Below the pieces are notes generated by a model. That model ran no database searches, was not told the DNA's origin, and saw nothing but the letters and a program-made list of their open reading frames with translations. From contig CABZFN010000002.1 of assembly GCA_902525035.1 (NCBI GenBank), positions 62,001-126,000 of the forward strand: a stretch of DNA of 64,000 bases, given 5' to 3'. Origin of the DNA: an uncultured Alphaproteobacteria bacterium (GTDB lineage Bacteria; Pseudomonadota; Alphaproteobacteria; HIMB59; GCA-002718135). Positions 44,460 to 53,213 of this stretch are shown piece after piece; within the stretch, counting starts at the first letter, position 1; the number at the start of each line of letters is the position of its first letter. The position numbers and the translations under genes are program-made.

Positions 44460-47105
44460 ATGATTAATTTTAGGACCCTTAAGGTCAAAGGCTTTAAGTC
44501 TTTTGTTGAACCCACAGAAATTTTGATTGAAAATGGCTTAACAGGTATTGTTGGTCCAAACGGATGTGGTAAATCGAATCTTGTAGAGGCTTTTAGGTTT
44601 GTTATGGGTGAACTTTCTCCAAAACAAATGAGAGGAAGTGAATTAGACGATGTTATTTTTAATGGAACAGATGATAGACCAGCATGGGATATTGCCGAAG
44701 TTACTATAGATTTAGATAATAAAGCAAGAAAAGCACCAAGTATTTTCAATGAAAATGATACTATTGAAGTAACTAGAAGAATTTGGCGAGGTGAAGGCTC
44801 AGAATATAGAGTTAATGGCAAGGAGGTACGATTAAAGGATGTACAATTGCTATTTGCTGATGCAGCAACAGGTGCTCGTTCAACATCGATGGTTAGTCAA
44901 GGTAGAGTTGGAGCTATTATTGCAGCTAAACCTGAACAAAGAAGGACATTACTGGAAGAAGCTGCAGGAATTACTGGTCTTCACTCAAGACGACACGAAG
45001 CTGAATTACGATTAAATGCTACTGAAAATAACTTAGAGCGTGTAAAGGACGTATTAAAAGCACAAGATGAACAACTTACAATTTTAAAGAAACAATCTAA
45101 ACAAGCTGAAAGATACAAATACATTCAAAAAGATATTACTAAAGCAAGGGCAAGATTATTTTATAAGAAATGGATTGATGAAAAAGATAAATTAATAAAT
45201 GCCAATGAAAAAATTCAGTCTGAAACGAATGCTGTCAATGACCAAACACAAGTTGTAGCACAAATAAATGTTGAATTTGAAAAAGTTCAAGAAAGTCTTC
45301 CAAACCTTAGATTACAAGAGAGTAAGGTTGCAGCCGAACTGCAGAAATATTCAATTAGTTTAGAAAATCAAGAAAAAGAAATTGAAAGAGCGAATATTGC
45401 AGTAGACGAAACAAAAGTCCGTATAGAGCAAATTAAAAATGATATTGATAGAGAAAAATTTTTATTTGAAGATGCAAAACAAAATCTTGAAAGAGTGCAG
45501 GAAGAAAAATCAATACTGTTAAAACAACAAGGTGATCTTTTTATTCAAAGTGATGATGATCTAAATAATGAAAATGTTTCTAATAAAAAAAATAATAACC
45601 CAATAATTGATTATTTAGACTTTGAAGATGGACTTGAACAAGCAATTGCTGCAGTTTTTTCAGATGAGTTAATTGCATCTATCGATGAAGAACAAAGTAT
45701 TTTTTGGAGAAAATTAGATTTGGAAGATTCTTCCTTTAATTCAGAAGTTACAAAATTTTCTTCTCTGATTAAAGCACCAGATAATTTGAAAAAGAAATTA
45801 GAATTTGTTGGTTTAATAGAGAATAAGGAAAATGTTTTAGAAATTCAAAAAAACTTAAAACCAGGACAAATATTAGTCAGCAAACTAGGAGAAGTTTGGA
45901 GATGGGATGGATATGTATCTAAAGGTAAACAAAATAATTCAACTAAAGCTATATTAGAACAGCTAAAAAATAGAAGAATAAAGCAATTAAGTGCTGAAGA
46001 AAAACAATGGAATGATATTTCTGCAAAAGCAAATCAAAGAATAGAAGAGTTAAATTCAAGGCAAAATTCATTAATTGATGAATTATCTAATCTCCAATCT
46101 GTACCTGAAGATGTATCAAGTAAAAAATTAAAAATACAAAATTTAATTGATGAAAATAAGAATTCTTATGAGCAAATAGCTGAGCAACTTCGTCAAACTG
46201 AGCAAAATTCTAATGAAATAAATAAGAAATTAAAACTAGAAGAAATTAAATTAAATGAACTAAGAGAAGAAAGAATTAGGACTGAAGGTCAAATTAATAC
46301 AATTAATGAAGCAATTAAATTATTATCTACTCAAGTAAAAGAACGATTGAGTGTAAATCTAGAAGAACTTTACAATATTGGAGAAATCAATCCAAATAAA
46401 GTTTTAGGTGAAACTGAAGATTTAGAAAAAAAATTAGAGAGGTTAATTTCTGAGCAAGAGCGTTTAGGTGGAGTTAACCTTCTAGCAGAACAAGAGTCCA
46501 AGGATTTAGAAGAAAAAGTAAATACGATAAAGAAAGATCAAAGCGACCTTTTAAGTGCAATTGCAAAACTAAGAGAAGCAATTGACTCACTTAATACAGA
46601 AGGTAGACAACGTTTACTTGCTGCATATGGAATAGTTAATGAAAATTTTCAAAAATTATTTACTAGGTTGTTTGGTGGTGGCAAGGCTTATCTGAAATTT
46701 ACAGATGAATCAGATCCCCTTCAGGCTGGTTTAGAAATATTTGCTAGTCCTCCTGGAAAAAAATTACAAAATCTAAATTTACTTTCTGGTGGTGAGCAAG
46801 CTCTTACTGCATTATCATTATTATTTGCTGTATTTTTATCAAACCCAGCTCCAATTTGTGTACTCGATGAGGTTGATGCTCCATTAGATGACACTAATGT
46901 TGATAGATTTTGTTCATTAGTAGAGGAGATAGCTAAAAGTTCTTCAACAAAATTCTTAGTTATAACTCACCATAGAATGACAATGGCAAGAGTAAATAGA
47001 TTATTTGGTGTTACCATGCCTGAAAAAGGTGTATCACAATTAGTTTCTGTTGATCTTGAAAAAGCAATCGAGATAAAAGAGCAAGATATTACAAATGAAT
47101 TATAA
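44460..47105 (+). CDS. smc: Chromosome segregation ATPase SMC, short form
   Basis: 881 aa from the ATG at 44460 (a TTG immediately before it is also in frame). The N-terminal head has Walker A GPNGCGKSN (32-40). The C-terminal head has the signature LSGGEQALTALSLLFA and Walker B CVLDEVDAPLDDTN. The hinge (about 375-495) contains the ILVSKLGEVWRWDGYVS pattern known from alphaproteobacterial SMC. The coiled-coil arms are about 185 and 205 residues, clearly shorter than the roughly 330 of typical SMC (total about 1150). It organises and segregates the chromosome with ScpA and ScpB, which are not in the window. It overlaps atpI by 11 bp. Confidence 0.94.
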   Translation: MINFRTLKVKGFKSFVEPTEILIENGLTGIVGPNGCGKSNLVEAFRFVMGELSPKQMRGSELDDVIFNGTDDRPAWDIAEVTIDLDNKARKAPSIFNENDTIEVTRRIWRGEGSEYRVNGKEVRLKDVQLLFADAATGARSTSMVSQGRVGAIIAAKPEQRRTLLEEAAGITGLHSRRHEAELRLNATENNLERVKDVLKAQDEQLTILKKQSKQAERYKYIQKDITKARARLFYKKWIDEKDKLINANEKIQSETNAVNDQTQVVAQINVEFEKVQESLPNLRLQESKVAAELQKYSISLENQEKEIERANIAVDETKVRIEQIKNDIDREKFLFEDAKQNLERVQEEKSILLKQQGDLFIQSDDDLNNENVSNKKNNNPIIDYLDFEDGLEQAIAAVFSDELIASIDEEQSIFWRKLDLEDSSFNSEVTKFSSLIKAPDNLKKKLEFVGLIENKENVLEIQKNLKPGQILVSKLGEVWRWDGYVSKGKQNNSTKAILEQLKNRRIKQLSAEEKQWNDISAKANQRIEELNSRQNSLIDELSNLQSVPEDVSSKKLKIQNLIDENKNSYEQIAEQLRQTEQNSNEINKKLKLEEIKLNELREERIRTEGQINTINEAIKLLSTQVKERLSVNLEELYNIGEINPNKVLGETEDLEKKLERLISEQERLGGVNLLAEQESKDLEEKVNTIKKDQSDLLSAIAKLREAIDSLNTEGRQRLLAAYGIVNENFQKLFTRLFGGGKAYLKFTDESDPLQAGLEIFASPPGKKLQNLNLLSGGEQALTALSLLFAVFLSNPAPICVLDEVDAPLDDTNVDRFCSLVEEIAKSSSTKFLVITHHRMTMARVNRLFGVTMPEKGVSQLVSVDLEKAIEIKEQDITNEL

Positions 47106-47382
47106 AAATAAAAATTTAGAAGAATTGGGTAAAAAAATTAATAATTTAGATAATCAAAACAAAGAACCTAATATTAAAAAAAAAGAAAGTGGTGCAGGAT
47201 TTGGTTTTAAAATTAGTACAGAAATTATAGCTGCACTAGTTGTTGGAGTTGGAATTGGACTTATTGTGGATAATTACTTTAATACTAAACCAATAGGCTT
47301 AATTATTTTCTTTATATTTGGCGCATTAGCTGGATTTTTGAACGTTTATCGTGTAATGCGTCGCATTGAAAAGCGAAGGTAA
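47095..47382 (+). CDS. atpI: ATP synthase assembly protein AtpI
   Basis: A 95-aa protein with a charged N-terminus and two membrane helices (about 40-63 and 68-88), including the ALVVGVGIGLIVDNYF and FIFGALAGFLNVYRVM pattern of the AtpI/putative F0F1-ATPase subunit family. It helps assemble the c-ring or supplies magnesium to it, a role not fully settled. It overlaps the smc 3' end by 11 bp and leads the F0 operon. Confidence 0.88.
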   Translation: MNYKNKNLEELGKKINNLDNQNKEPNIKKKESGAGFGFKISTEIIAALVVGVGIGLIVDNYFNTKPIGLIIFFIFGALAGFLNVYRVMRRIEKRR

Positions 47383-47403
47383 TTTTAATATTCAATATCA
47401 ATT

Positions 47404-48138
47404 ATGGCCGCAAAAGATAGTCCTCTAAAACAGTTCGAAATAGATCCAATATCTAATATTGAACTTGGTGGTTATAACATTTCTTTCACAAACTCATCTT
47501 TTGCAATGCTAATTACTGTTTTAGTGATTACTCTATTTTTAACTTTAACAGTGAACACAAGATCAATTATCCCTTCTAGGATGCAGCTTATCTCAGAGCT
47601 TATGTATAATTTTATTGCTCAGTTACTCTCTGATACAGTTGGAGATAATGGAAAAAGATATTTCCCATTTGTTTTCTCTTTATTCATGTTTGTACTTATT
47701 GGAAATATGGTTGGAATGGTACCATATCAATTTACTTTCACGAGTCACATCATTGTTACATTTGCTTTAGCAGCAGTTGTATTTATTGGCGTAACTATTC
47801 TTGGATTTATTAACCATGGTATTAAATTTTTTACTTTCTTCTATATACCAGGTGTCCCGTTTTACATGCATCCACTGCTTATTCCCATTGAGGTAATTTC
47901 TTATTTATCAAGACCTATAAGTTTATCAGTTAGATTATTTGCAAACATGCTGGCTGGTCACACACTACTAAAAGTGTTTGCAGGCTTTGTTGTTTCCATG
48001 CCATTTTTTACAGGAGTTTTTCCTTTAGCTTTCATTGTAGCTTTAACAGGATTAGAAATTTTAATTGCTTTTTTGCAAGCATATGTGTTTGCAATACTGA
48101 CGTGTTTATATATTAACGATGCTTATCATTTACATTAA
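47404..48138 (+). CDS. atpB: F0F1 ATP synthase subunit a
   Basis: A 244-aa subunit a with five to six membrane helices. The essential Arg lies in SRPISLSVRLFANMLAGHTLLK, and the conserved helix ending FLQAYVFAILTCLYINDAYH closes the protein. It forms the proton half-channels against the c-ring in the inner membrane. The F1 genes (alpha, beta, gamma, delta, epsilon) are not in this window, so F0 and F1 are in separate operons, as usual for alphaproteobacteria. Confidence 0.97.
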   Translation: MAAKDSPLKQFEIDPISNIELGGYNISFTNSSFAMLITVLVITLFLTLTVNTRSIIPSRMQLISELMYNFIAQLLSDTVGDNGKRYFPFVFSLFMFVLIGNMVGMVPYQFTFTSHIIVTFALAAVVFIGVTILGFINHGIKFFTFFYIPGVPFYMHPLLIPIEVISYLSRPISLSVRLFANMLAGHTLLKVFAGFVVSMPFFTGVFPLAFIVALTGLEILIAFLQAYVFAILTCLYINDAYHLH

Positions 48139-48156
48139 TTTAAAATAGGAGGACTT

Positions 48157-48381
48157 ATGGAAATTGAAGCAGCAAAAGTAATCGGAGCGGGTTTAGCCGT
48201 TATCGGTGTTATTGGATCAGGTATTGGAATTGGGAATATTTTCTCATCTTTTATTCAAGCAGTTGGAAGAAATCCGGCAGCAAGAAGTGAAGTTTTTACA
48301 ATGACAATGTTAGGTTTCGCATTAGTTGAAGCGATTGCACTTTTCGCGCTAGTTATTGCGTTAGTTATTTTGTTTGGATAG
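48157..48381 (+). CDS. atpE: F0F1 ATP synthase subunit c
   Basis: A 74-aa hairpin of two membrane helices. The first has the Gly-rich AVIGVIGSGIGIGNIFSSF, the loop is the invariant RNPAAR, and the second carries the proton-binding Glu58 in ALVEAIALF. There is no sodium-site signature (the Gln and Thr/Ser pattern of sodium c-rings is absent), so it is proton-driven. It has the strongest Shine-Dalgarno seen in the operon (AGGAGG, 48147-48152), consistent with the high subunit copy number needed. Confidence 0.97.
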   Translation: MEIEAAKVIGAGLAVIGVIGSGIGIGNIFSSFIQAVGRNPAARSEVFTMTMLGFALVEAIALFALVIALVILFG

Positions 48382-48398
48382 AACTCAATAATTAATTA

Positions 48399-48890
48399 AT
48401 GCCTCAATTAAATCCAGAGTTTTTTGTTTCACAGCTCTTTTGGTTAGCTGTATTTTTTACTTTTCTATTTGTATTTTTATGGAGGGTATCACTTCCAAGA
48501 ATAGCTACAGTTTTAGAGAAAAGACAAAATAAAATAGATGAAAATTTATCTTCAGCAAAAGAGCTTCAGGAACAGGCAATGGGAATTGAAAAAAAAATTA
48601 ATGATCAAATTAATAAGGCCAAGCTAGAAACAGATGAGAAAATTAAAGAAACAATCAATGCTTTACAAGAAGATGTTTCTTCTCAACTTTCTTCACTCGA
48701 TAAAGATTTAGAAAAAAAAGTTTCTAATGCAGAAAAAGAAATTTTAAAAAGTAAAGATGATCAAATGAAAAATATTAACAATGAAATAGCCAATATTACA
48801 AAACTAACTGTTAGGAAAATTACAGATGTAGAATTATCAGACGGAGAAATTAATAAAGTTATTGAAACACATAAAGGGAGTTTTAACTAA
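48399..48890 (+). CDS. atpG: F0F1 ATP synthase subunit b'
   Basis: A 163-aa b-type stator subunit beginning MPQLNPEFFVSQLFWLAVFF, the b' pattern, with one membrane helix (about 10-28) and a long charged coiled coil to about residue 145. With subunit b it forms the heterodimeric stator stalk typical of alphaproteobacteria and photosynthetic lineages. It overlaps atpF by one base. Confidence 0.92.
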   Translation: MPQLNPEFFVSQLFWLAVFFTFLFVFLWRVSLPRIATVLEKRQNKIDENLSSAKELQEQAMGIEKKINDQINKAKLETDEKIKETINALQEDVSSQLSSLDKDLEKKVSNAEKEILKSKDDQMKNINNEIANITKLTVRKITDVELSDGEINKVIETHKGSFN

Positions 48891-49375
48891 TGTTTTCTGA
48901 TCCTCAGTTTTGGGTAGCGGTATCTTTTATTTTATTTATTGCAGCTATTTTCAATCCAGTACGAAAAATTCTTACATCTAGTTTAGATGCGCAAATAAAA
49001 GATATAAAAAATAAAATAGATGAAGTTGAAAATTTAAAAAATGAGGCCCAAAAAGCTTTGGATGGATTAAAAGAAAGAGAAACTAAGGTAGAAAAGGAAA
49101 TACAAAATCTAAATTTGGAATCCGAAAAAAGAATAGCTGAATTGAAAGATATATCTGCCAATAAATTAACTGACCAAATTGAAAAAAGAAAAATATTGGC
49201 TGAAAATAAGATTGAACAATTAGTTCGAGATACCAATAACTCTATAAAAAATTATATTTCAAGTGTTGCAATAGAGGCTACGAAAAATATTCTAATACAA
49301 AATCTCAATAAGGATAAAAAGTCTGCTTTAATTGAAGAATCTATTGGCGAATTTAACTCTGTTTTAAAGAATTAA
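48890..49375 (+). CDS. atpF: F0F1 ATP synthase subunit b
   Basis: A 161-aa stator subunit with one short membrane helix (about 5-22, PQFWVAVSFILFIAAIFN) and a Lys/Glu-rich coiled coil. The SAVIEATKNILIQNL-like C-terminal region (SVAIEATKNILIQNLNKD) is typical. It pairs with b' to hold F1 stationary. It is the last gene of the F0 operon; an inverted repeat at 49406-49453 may terminate it. Confidence 0.92.
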   Translation: MFSDPQFWVAVSFILFIAAIFNPVRKILTSSLDAQIKDIKNKIDEVENLKNEAQKALDGLKERETKVEKEIQNLNLESEKRIAELKDISANKLTDQIEKRKILAENKIEQLVRDTNNSIKNYISSVAIEATKNILIQNLNKDKKSALIEESIGEFNSVLKN

Positions 49376-49405
49376 AAGTAGATTAACAGTCTAAATAATT
49401 GAGTA

Positions 49406-49453
49406 TAATACTAAGAAATTAATATTAAAAGATTTGCAAAATCTATAGTATTA
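49406..49453 (+). terminator. Inverted repeat after the F0 operon, possible terminator
   Basis: An outer stem TAATACTA (49406-49413) with TAGTATTA (49446-49453) encloses an inner hairpin AGATTT (49430-49435) with AAATCT (49439-49444). All stems are A/T-rich and there is no clear T-run, so termination is only a guess; such pairing can arise by chance in AT-rich DNA. Confidence 0.3.
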
Positions 49454-49486
49454 TTAATTAACTGAAATTAATATTAGTAAATTTAA

Positions 49487-50428
49487 ATGACTAAAAAACT
49501 TAATATCTTTCTTGCGGGACCTCGAGGTTTTTGTGCAGGAGTAGATAGGGCGATTGAAATGGTTAAGGGTGCTCTAAAAAAATATGGTGCGCCAGTATAT
49601 GTTCGTCATGAAATAGTTCATAATAAGTTTGTTGTTGAAAATCTCAAATCACAGGGAGCTATTTTTGTAGAAGAATTAAATGAGATTGAAGATAAAAGTA
49701 GGCCAGTTATCTTTTCTGCACATGGTGTTCCAAAAGCAGTACCCGAGGAAGCATTAAGTTTAAATTTAATATATTATGATGCAACATGTCCACTTGTTAG
49801 CAAAATTCATAAGGAGGTGGAAAACTTTGATAAAAAAAATCTCCCCGTAATTTTAATTGGTCATAGGAATCATCCTGAAGTTATTGGAACTATGGGTCAA
49901 ACTAATAAAGAAATTTATTTGGTAGAAAAAGTTGAAGATGTAAAAAAGTTACCCTTTGAACAGAATGAAAAGATCGCGTATGTAACTCAGACAACACTAT
50001 CTGTAGATGATACGAAAGATATAATAAAAGAGATAAAATCACATTTTATAAATGTAATAGAACCGAAAAAGAATGATATTTGTTATGCTACAACAAATAG
50101 GCAAGAAGCTGTTAAAAAAATAGCCGATCAATGTGATTATTTTTTAGTAATTGGCGCAAGTAACTCATCAAATTCTTTAAGATTAGTTGAAGTAGCAAAA
50201 AATTATGGTTCAAAAAAAGCTATTCTAGTAGAAGATGTTGATTCCTTAAATTTAAACATATTTCAAGAATCTGAAAATATAGGAATAACAGCAAGCGCAT
50301 CATCACCAGAAATACTTGTAAGGAAGCTTCTTGATAATTTGAAAAAAAATTTTGAAGTAAAGGTTAATGAAGGACATTATCAAAAAGAAGATGTATTTTT
50401 TAAAGTTCCACAAAAACTTAACGTATAA
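49487..50428 (+). CDS. ispH: 4-hydroxy-3-methylbut-2-enyl diphosphate reductase
   Basis: A 313-aa IspH. All three Fe-S ligands are present: C16 in GPRGFCAGVDRA, C101 in DATCPLVSKIH and C199 in DICYATTNRQ. The conserved VRHEIVHNKFVVE and SAHGVP segments bind the substrate phosphate. It makes IPP and DMAPP, the last step of the MEP pathway that also uses IspE (18284). It is followed after 3 bp by thrB, an order common in alphaproteobacteria. Confidence 0.97.
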   Translation: MTKKLNIFLAGPRGFCAGVDRAIEMVKGALKKYGAPVYVRHEIVHNKFVVENLKSQGAIFVEELNEIEDKSRPVIFSAHGVPKAVPEEALSLNLIYYDATCPLVSKIHKEVENFDKKNLPVILIGHRNHPEVIGTMGQTNKEIYLVEKVEDVKKLPFEQNEKIAYVTQTTLSVDDTKDIIKEIKSHFINVIEPKKNDICYATTNRQEAVKKIADQCDYFLVIGASNSSNSLRLVEVAKNYGSKKAILVEDVDSLNLNIFQESENIGITASASSPEILVRKLLDNLKKNFEVKVNEGHYQKEDVFFKVPQKLNV

Positions 50429-50431
50429 AAA

Positions 50432-51382
50432 ATGGCAGTTTTTACTAAATTATCTAAAGAGGATATAGAAGGCTTTTTATCTCACTATACAATTGGTAAT
50501 TTAGATAGCTTTGAAGAAATTGTTGATGGGATAGAAAACTCAAATTTTAAAATTTTTTGTAACAATCAACCATTAATATTAACAATTTTTGAAAAAAGAG
50601 TAACTGAGGAAGAATTACCTTTTTTTATAAATTTAAAAAAATTTTTAAATAAAAATAATTTTAAATGTCCTAAACCAATCTCAGATAAAAACGGAAAAAT
50701 ATTGAAAAAAATAAAAAATAAAACTGCTGTAATTATATCCTTTTTAGAAGGTAAAAGTATTGAAAAACCAAATTTAGCAGTGTGTAAAGAAGTTGGGAAA
50801 ATGATTGCTAATTTGCACAATCTAACTACAAATTTCGAAGAAAAAAGAACTAATAGTTTAGATTTGAAGGATTGGAAAAATATTTACAAAAAATGCCTTA
50901 ATAAGAAATCTGAAGAATTTAATGAAACAATGTATTTGTTAAAAAATGAAATAAATTATTTAGAAAATTGCTGGCCAACCAATATTCCTTGTGGTGTGAT
51001 TCATGCTGATTTGTTTAGAGATAATATTTTTTTTAAAAATGAAAAAATTTCTGGAGTAATAGATTTCTATTTTTCATGCTATTACTTCTATGTGTATGAC
51101 ATAGCTATTGTAATTAATGATTGGTGCTTTAGTAAAAATGGAAAACATTTTAATAAAGAGAACTGCTTGACAATTATAGAGGAATATCAAAAACTAAGAA
51201 AATTAAGTGATCTCGAAAAATTATCATTGAATATTTTATTAAGAGCTGCAGCTGTTAGAATATTATGTACAAGAGTACACGACCATATTTTTCATTCACC
51301 TAATGCAATTGTCGTTAAAAAAGATCCATTTGAATATTTTAATATTTTAAAATGGCATCAACAAAATAATATTTTTGAATAA
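50432..51382 (+). CDS. thrB: Homoserine kinase (APH-fold type)
   Basis: A 316-aa protein of the aminoglycoside-phosphotransferase fold, the alphaproteobacterial type of homoserine kinase, beginning MAVFTKLSKEDIEGFLSHYTIG. The catalytic loop is VIHADLFRDNIFF and the metal-binding segment GVIDFYFSCYYFYVYDIA. It phosphorylates homoserine in threonine synthesis and is unrelated to the GHMP-type ThrB of E. coli. Its last base is the first of rnhA (TAATG overlap). Confidence 0.92.
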   Translation: MAVFTKLSKEDIEGFLSHYTIGNLDSFEEIVDGIENSNFKIFCNNQPLILTIFEKRVTEEELPFFINLKKFLNKNNFKCPKPISDKNGKILKKIKNKTAVIISFLEGKSIEKPNLAVCKEVGKMIANLHNLTTNFEEKRTNSLDLKDWKNIYKKCLNKKSEEFNETMYLLKNEINYLENCWPTNIPCGVIHADLFRDNIFFKNEKISGVIDFYFSCYYFYVYDIAIVINDWCFSKNGKHFNKENCLTIIEEYQKLRKLSDLEKLSLNILLRAAAVRILCTRVHDHIFHSPNAIVVKKDPFEYFNILKWHQQNNIFE

Positions 51383-51810
51383 TGATTAATATTTATACTG
51401 ATGGTGCATGTTCTGGTAACCCTGGTATAGGTGGATGGGGAGTTGTAATTTTATTTAATAAGAAAGAGATTTTGTTAAATGGCGGAGATCAACTTACAAC
51501 TAATAATAAAATGGAACTTACAGCGGCAATTAAAGCACTGGAATATTTTGAGACAAAAAAAGATTTAACAATTTATACAGATAGTAAATATGTAAAGGAT
51601 GGTATTGAATCATGGATTATAAATTGGAAAAAAAATGGATGGAAGACATCAACAAAAAAAATAGTTAAAAATAAAGAATTATGGATGCAATTAGATAATC
51701 TAATAAATAAACATAATGTAACTTGGAAATGGATAAAGGGTCACGCAGGTTTTGAATTTAATGAGAAAGCTGATGAACTAGCAAGGAAATATATTGAAAG
51801 TACTATTTAG
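51382..51810 (+). CDS. rnhA: Ribonuclease HI
   Basis: A 142-aa RNase HI. The acidic catalytic residues are visible: Asp7 in IYTDGACSGNPG, Glu45 in KMELTAAI, Asp67 in YTDSKYVKDGI and the last Asp in NEKADELARK. The WKWIKGHAGFEFNEKAD loop is typical. It degrades RNA in RNA-DNA hybrids. It overlaps thrB by one base and the yceI-like gene by 17 bp. Confidence 0.97.
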   Translation: MINIYTDGACSGNPGIGGWGVVILFNKKEILLNGGDQLTTNNKMELTAAIKALEYFETKKDLTIYTDSKYVKDGIESWIINWKKNGWKTSTKKIVKNKELWMQLDNLINKHNVTWKWIKGHAGFEFNEKADELARKYIESTI

Positions 51811-52357
51811 TTTATTTTTTATTTTTCTGTATTGTAAACAGAGTGTTGCAAATGATTTATGGTCTATAGATAAAAATATTTCTAGTATAGAATTTGAAGT
51901 TCCAGTTTTATTTGCAAAAAATGTTAGTGGTAAATTTAATACATTTGATGGTTTTGTTTCGCTGGATTTATCTAATGAAAATAATAATAAGGCGCTAATA
52001 AATGTTAATATTGATAGTTTAGACTTAAATTATAAACGATATAAAGATTTAGTACTGAGTGAGGTTTTTTTTGATGCTAAAAAATTTCCATTAGGTCTTA
52101 TTGATACTAATAATTTTAAATTTAATTACGAAGATAATAAAATTAATTTAGTAGGTGAATTAACAATAAAAGGTAAAAGTCAAAAAATCCCTCTTGATAT
52201 TGAAGTTATAAAATTAGCTAATGAGTTGGTTCAGGTAAGAAGTGAGATATCTTTTTCCAGAAATGAATTTGAAATTGGCACTGGTAATTGGAAAAACACA
52301 ACAATTCTTAAAGACAAAATAAATATAAGAGCAAATATTTTTCTTTTTAAAGAATAA
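51794..52357 (+). CDS. YceI-family periplasmic lipid-binding protein
   Basis: A 187-aa protein starting at a TTG inside the rnhA end; this start gives a proper signal peptide (KVLFSLFFIFLYCKQSVAN) and no nearby ATG does. The mature part is a YceI beta-barrel: WSIDKNISSIEFEVPVLFAKNVSGKF, the YKDLVLSEVFFDAKKFP segment, LVGELTIKGKSQKIPLDI and SFSRNEFEIG. YceI proteins bind polyisoprenoids or other lipids in the periplasm. The native ligand is unknown. It is convergent with the SDR gene, 6 bp apart. Confidence 0.88.
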   Translation: MKVLFSLFFIFLYCKQSVANDLWSIDKNISSIEFEVPVLFAKNVSGKFNTFDGFVSLDLSNENNNKALINVNIDSLDLNYKRYKDLVLSEVFFDAKKFPLGLIDTNNFKFNYEDNKINLVGELTIKGKSQKIPLDIEVIKLANELVQVRSEISFSRNEFEIGTGNWKNTTILKDKINIRANIFLFKE

Positions 52358-52363
52358 TTAATC

Positions 52364-53128
52364 TTATCTAAGGGTATATCCTCCATCGACAACTAATACT
52401 TCACCTGTAATGTAACTTGAAGCAGGGCTACATAAAAAAAGTGCTGCAGATGCAATTTCACTTGGTTTACCCATTCTTTTGAGCGGTGTCATGCTATTCC
52501 AAGTGTCATACCAATGCTCGTTTTCTTTAGTTAGCTTTGTCATTTCTGTATCAATGTAACCTGGAGCAATAGCATTTACACGAATATTATTTTCTGCAAA
52601 ATCACTTGCTAAACTTTTTGTTAACATATGTACTGCGGCTTTTGACGCATTATATGCTACTTGAGGTTGAGGAATATTTGAAACTAACCCAGATATCGAA
52701 CCTATATTTAAAATCACTCCTTCCCCTTGTTTTTTCATTTGAGGCAAAACTGAACGACACATTCTAAAAACAGAAGCAACATTTGTATTCATAATTTTAT
52801 CTAATAATTCATCATTGAATTCTTCCATAGTTCCATGTTGAGCAACACCTGCATTATTAACTAGGATATCAATTGAACTATATTCCTCCAAAACAAAATT
52901 TATAATTTTTTGAGGTTCATCTGGTTTAGTAATATCGCCCTGTAAAAAAGAAACATCATAATTTGCTTCTTTTAAACTTTTTAAACCATCATATTTATCT
53001 GTTCTACTAGTGACAATTATTTTTGCTCCAGCTTCTCCAAGAGCATGTGCGATAGATAGACCAATTCCTCTTGTTCCACCTGTTACAATAGCAACTTTAT
53101 TAGTTAACTTAAATTGGTCCATAATCAT
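52364..53128 (-). CDS. FabG-like short-chain dehydrogenase
   Basis: A 254-aa classical SDR. The cofactor motif TGGTRGIGLSIA, NNAGV, and the catalytic set Ser in LNIGSISG, Tyr and Lys in AYNASKAA, are intact; the C-terminus SSYITGEVLVVDGGYTLR is typical of FabG-like enzymes. It sits next to two polyol dehydrogenases and a xylulokinase, so it probably oxidises a sugar, sugar alcohol or sugar acid. The exact substrate cannot be read. It is divergent from the polyol dehydrogenase gene, with 85 bp between starts. Confidence 0.88.
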   Translation of the reverse strand: MIMDQFKLTNKVAIVTGGTRGIGLSIAHALGEAGAKIIVTSRTDKYDGLKSLKEANYDVSFLQGDITKPDEPQKIINFVLEEYSSIDILVNNAGVAQHGTMEEFNDELLDKIMNTNVASVFRMCRSVLPQMKKQGEGVILNIGSISGLVSNIPQPQVAYNASKAAVHMLTKSLASDFAENNIRVNAIAPGYIDTEMTKLTKENEHWYDTWNSMTPLKRMGKPSEIASAALFLCSPASSYITGEVLVVDGGYTLR

Positions 53129-53213
53129 AAAAACTTACAATATGTTAACAAAATATAAATTTCATCAAAATTATAATAATTTATATTTAAAAATATGTTA
53201 TTTATTAACATTC

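Noticed and set aside
44312..44821. A 169-codon minus-strand frame over the dsbA-like/smc junction
   Set aside because: Both plus-strand genes are strongly supported by motifs; the antisense frame has no recognisable domain.
53010..53213. Upstream extension of the polyol dehydrogenase frame
   Set aside because: It runs into the divergent SDR gene and encodes no family sequence; the conserved protein starts at 53214.
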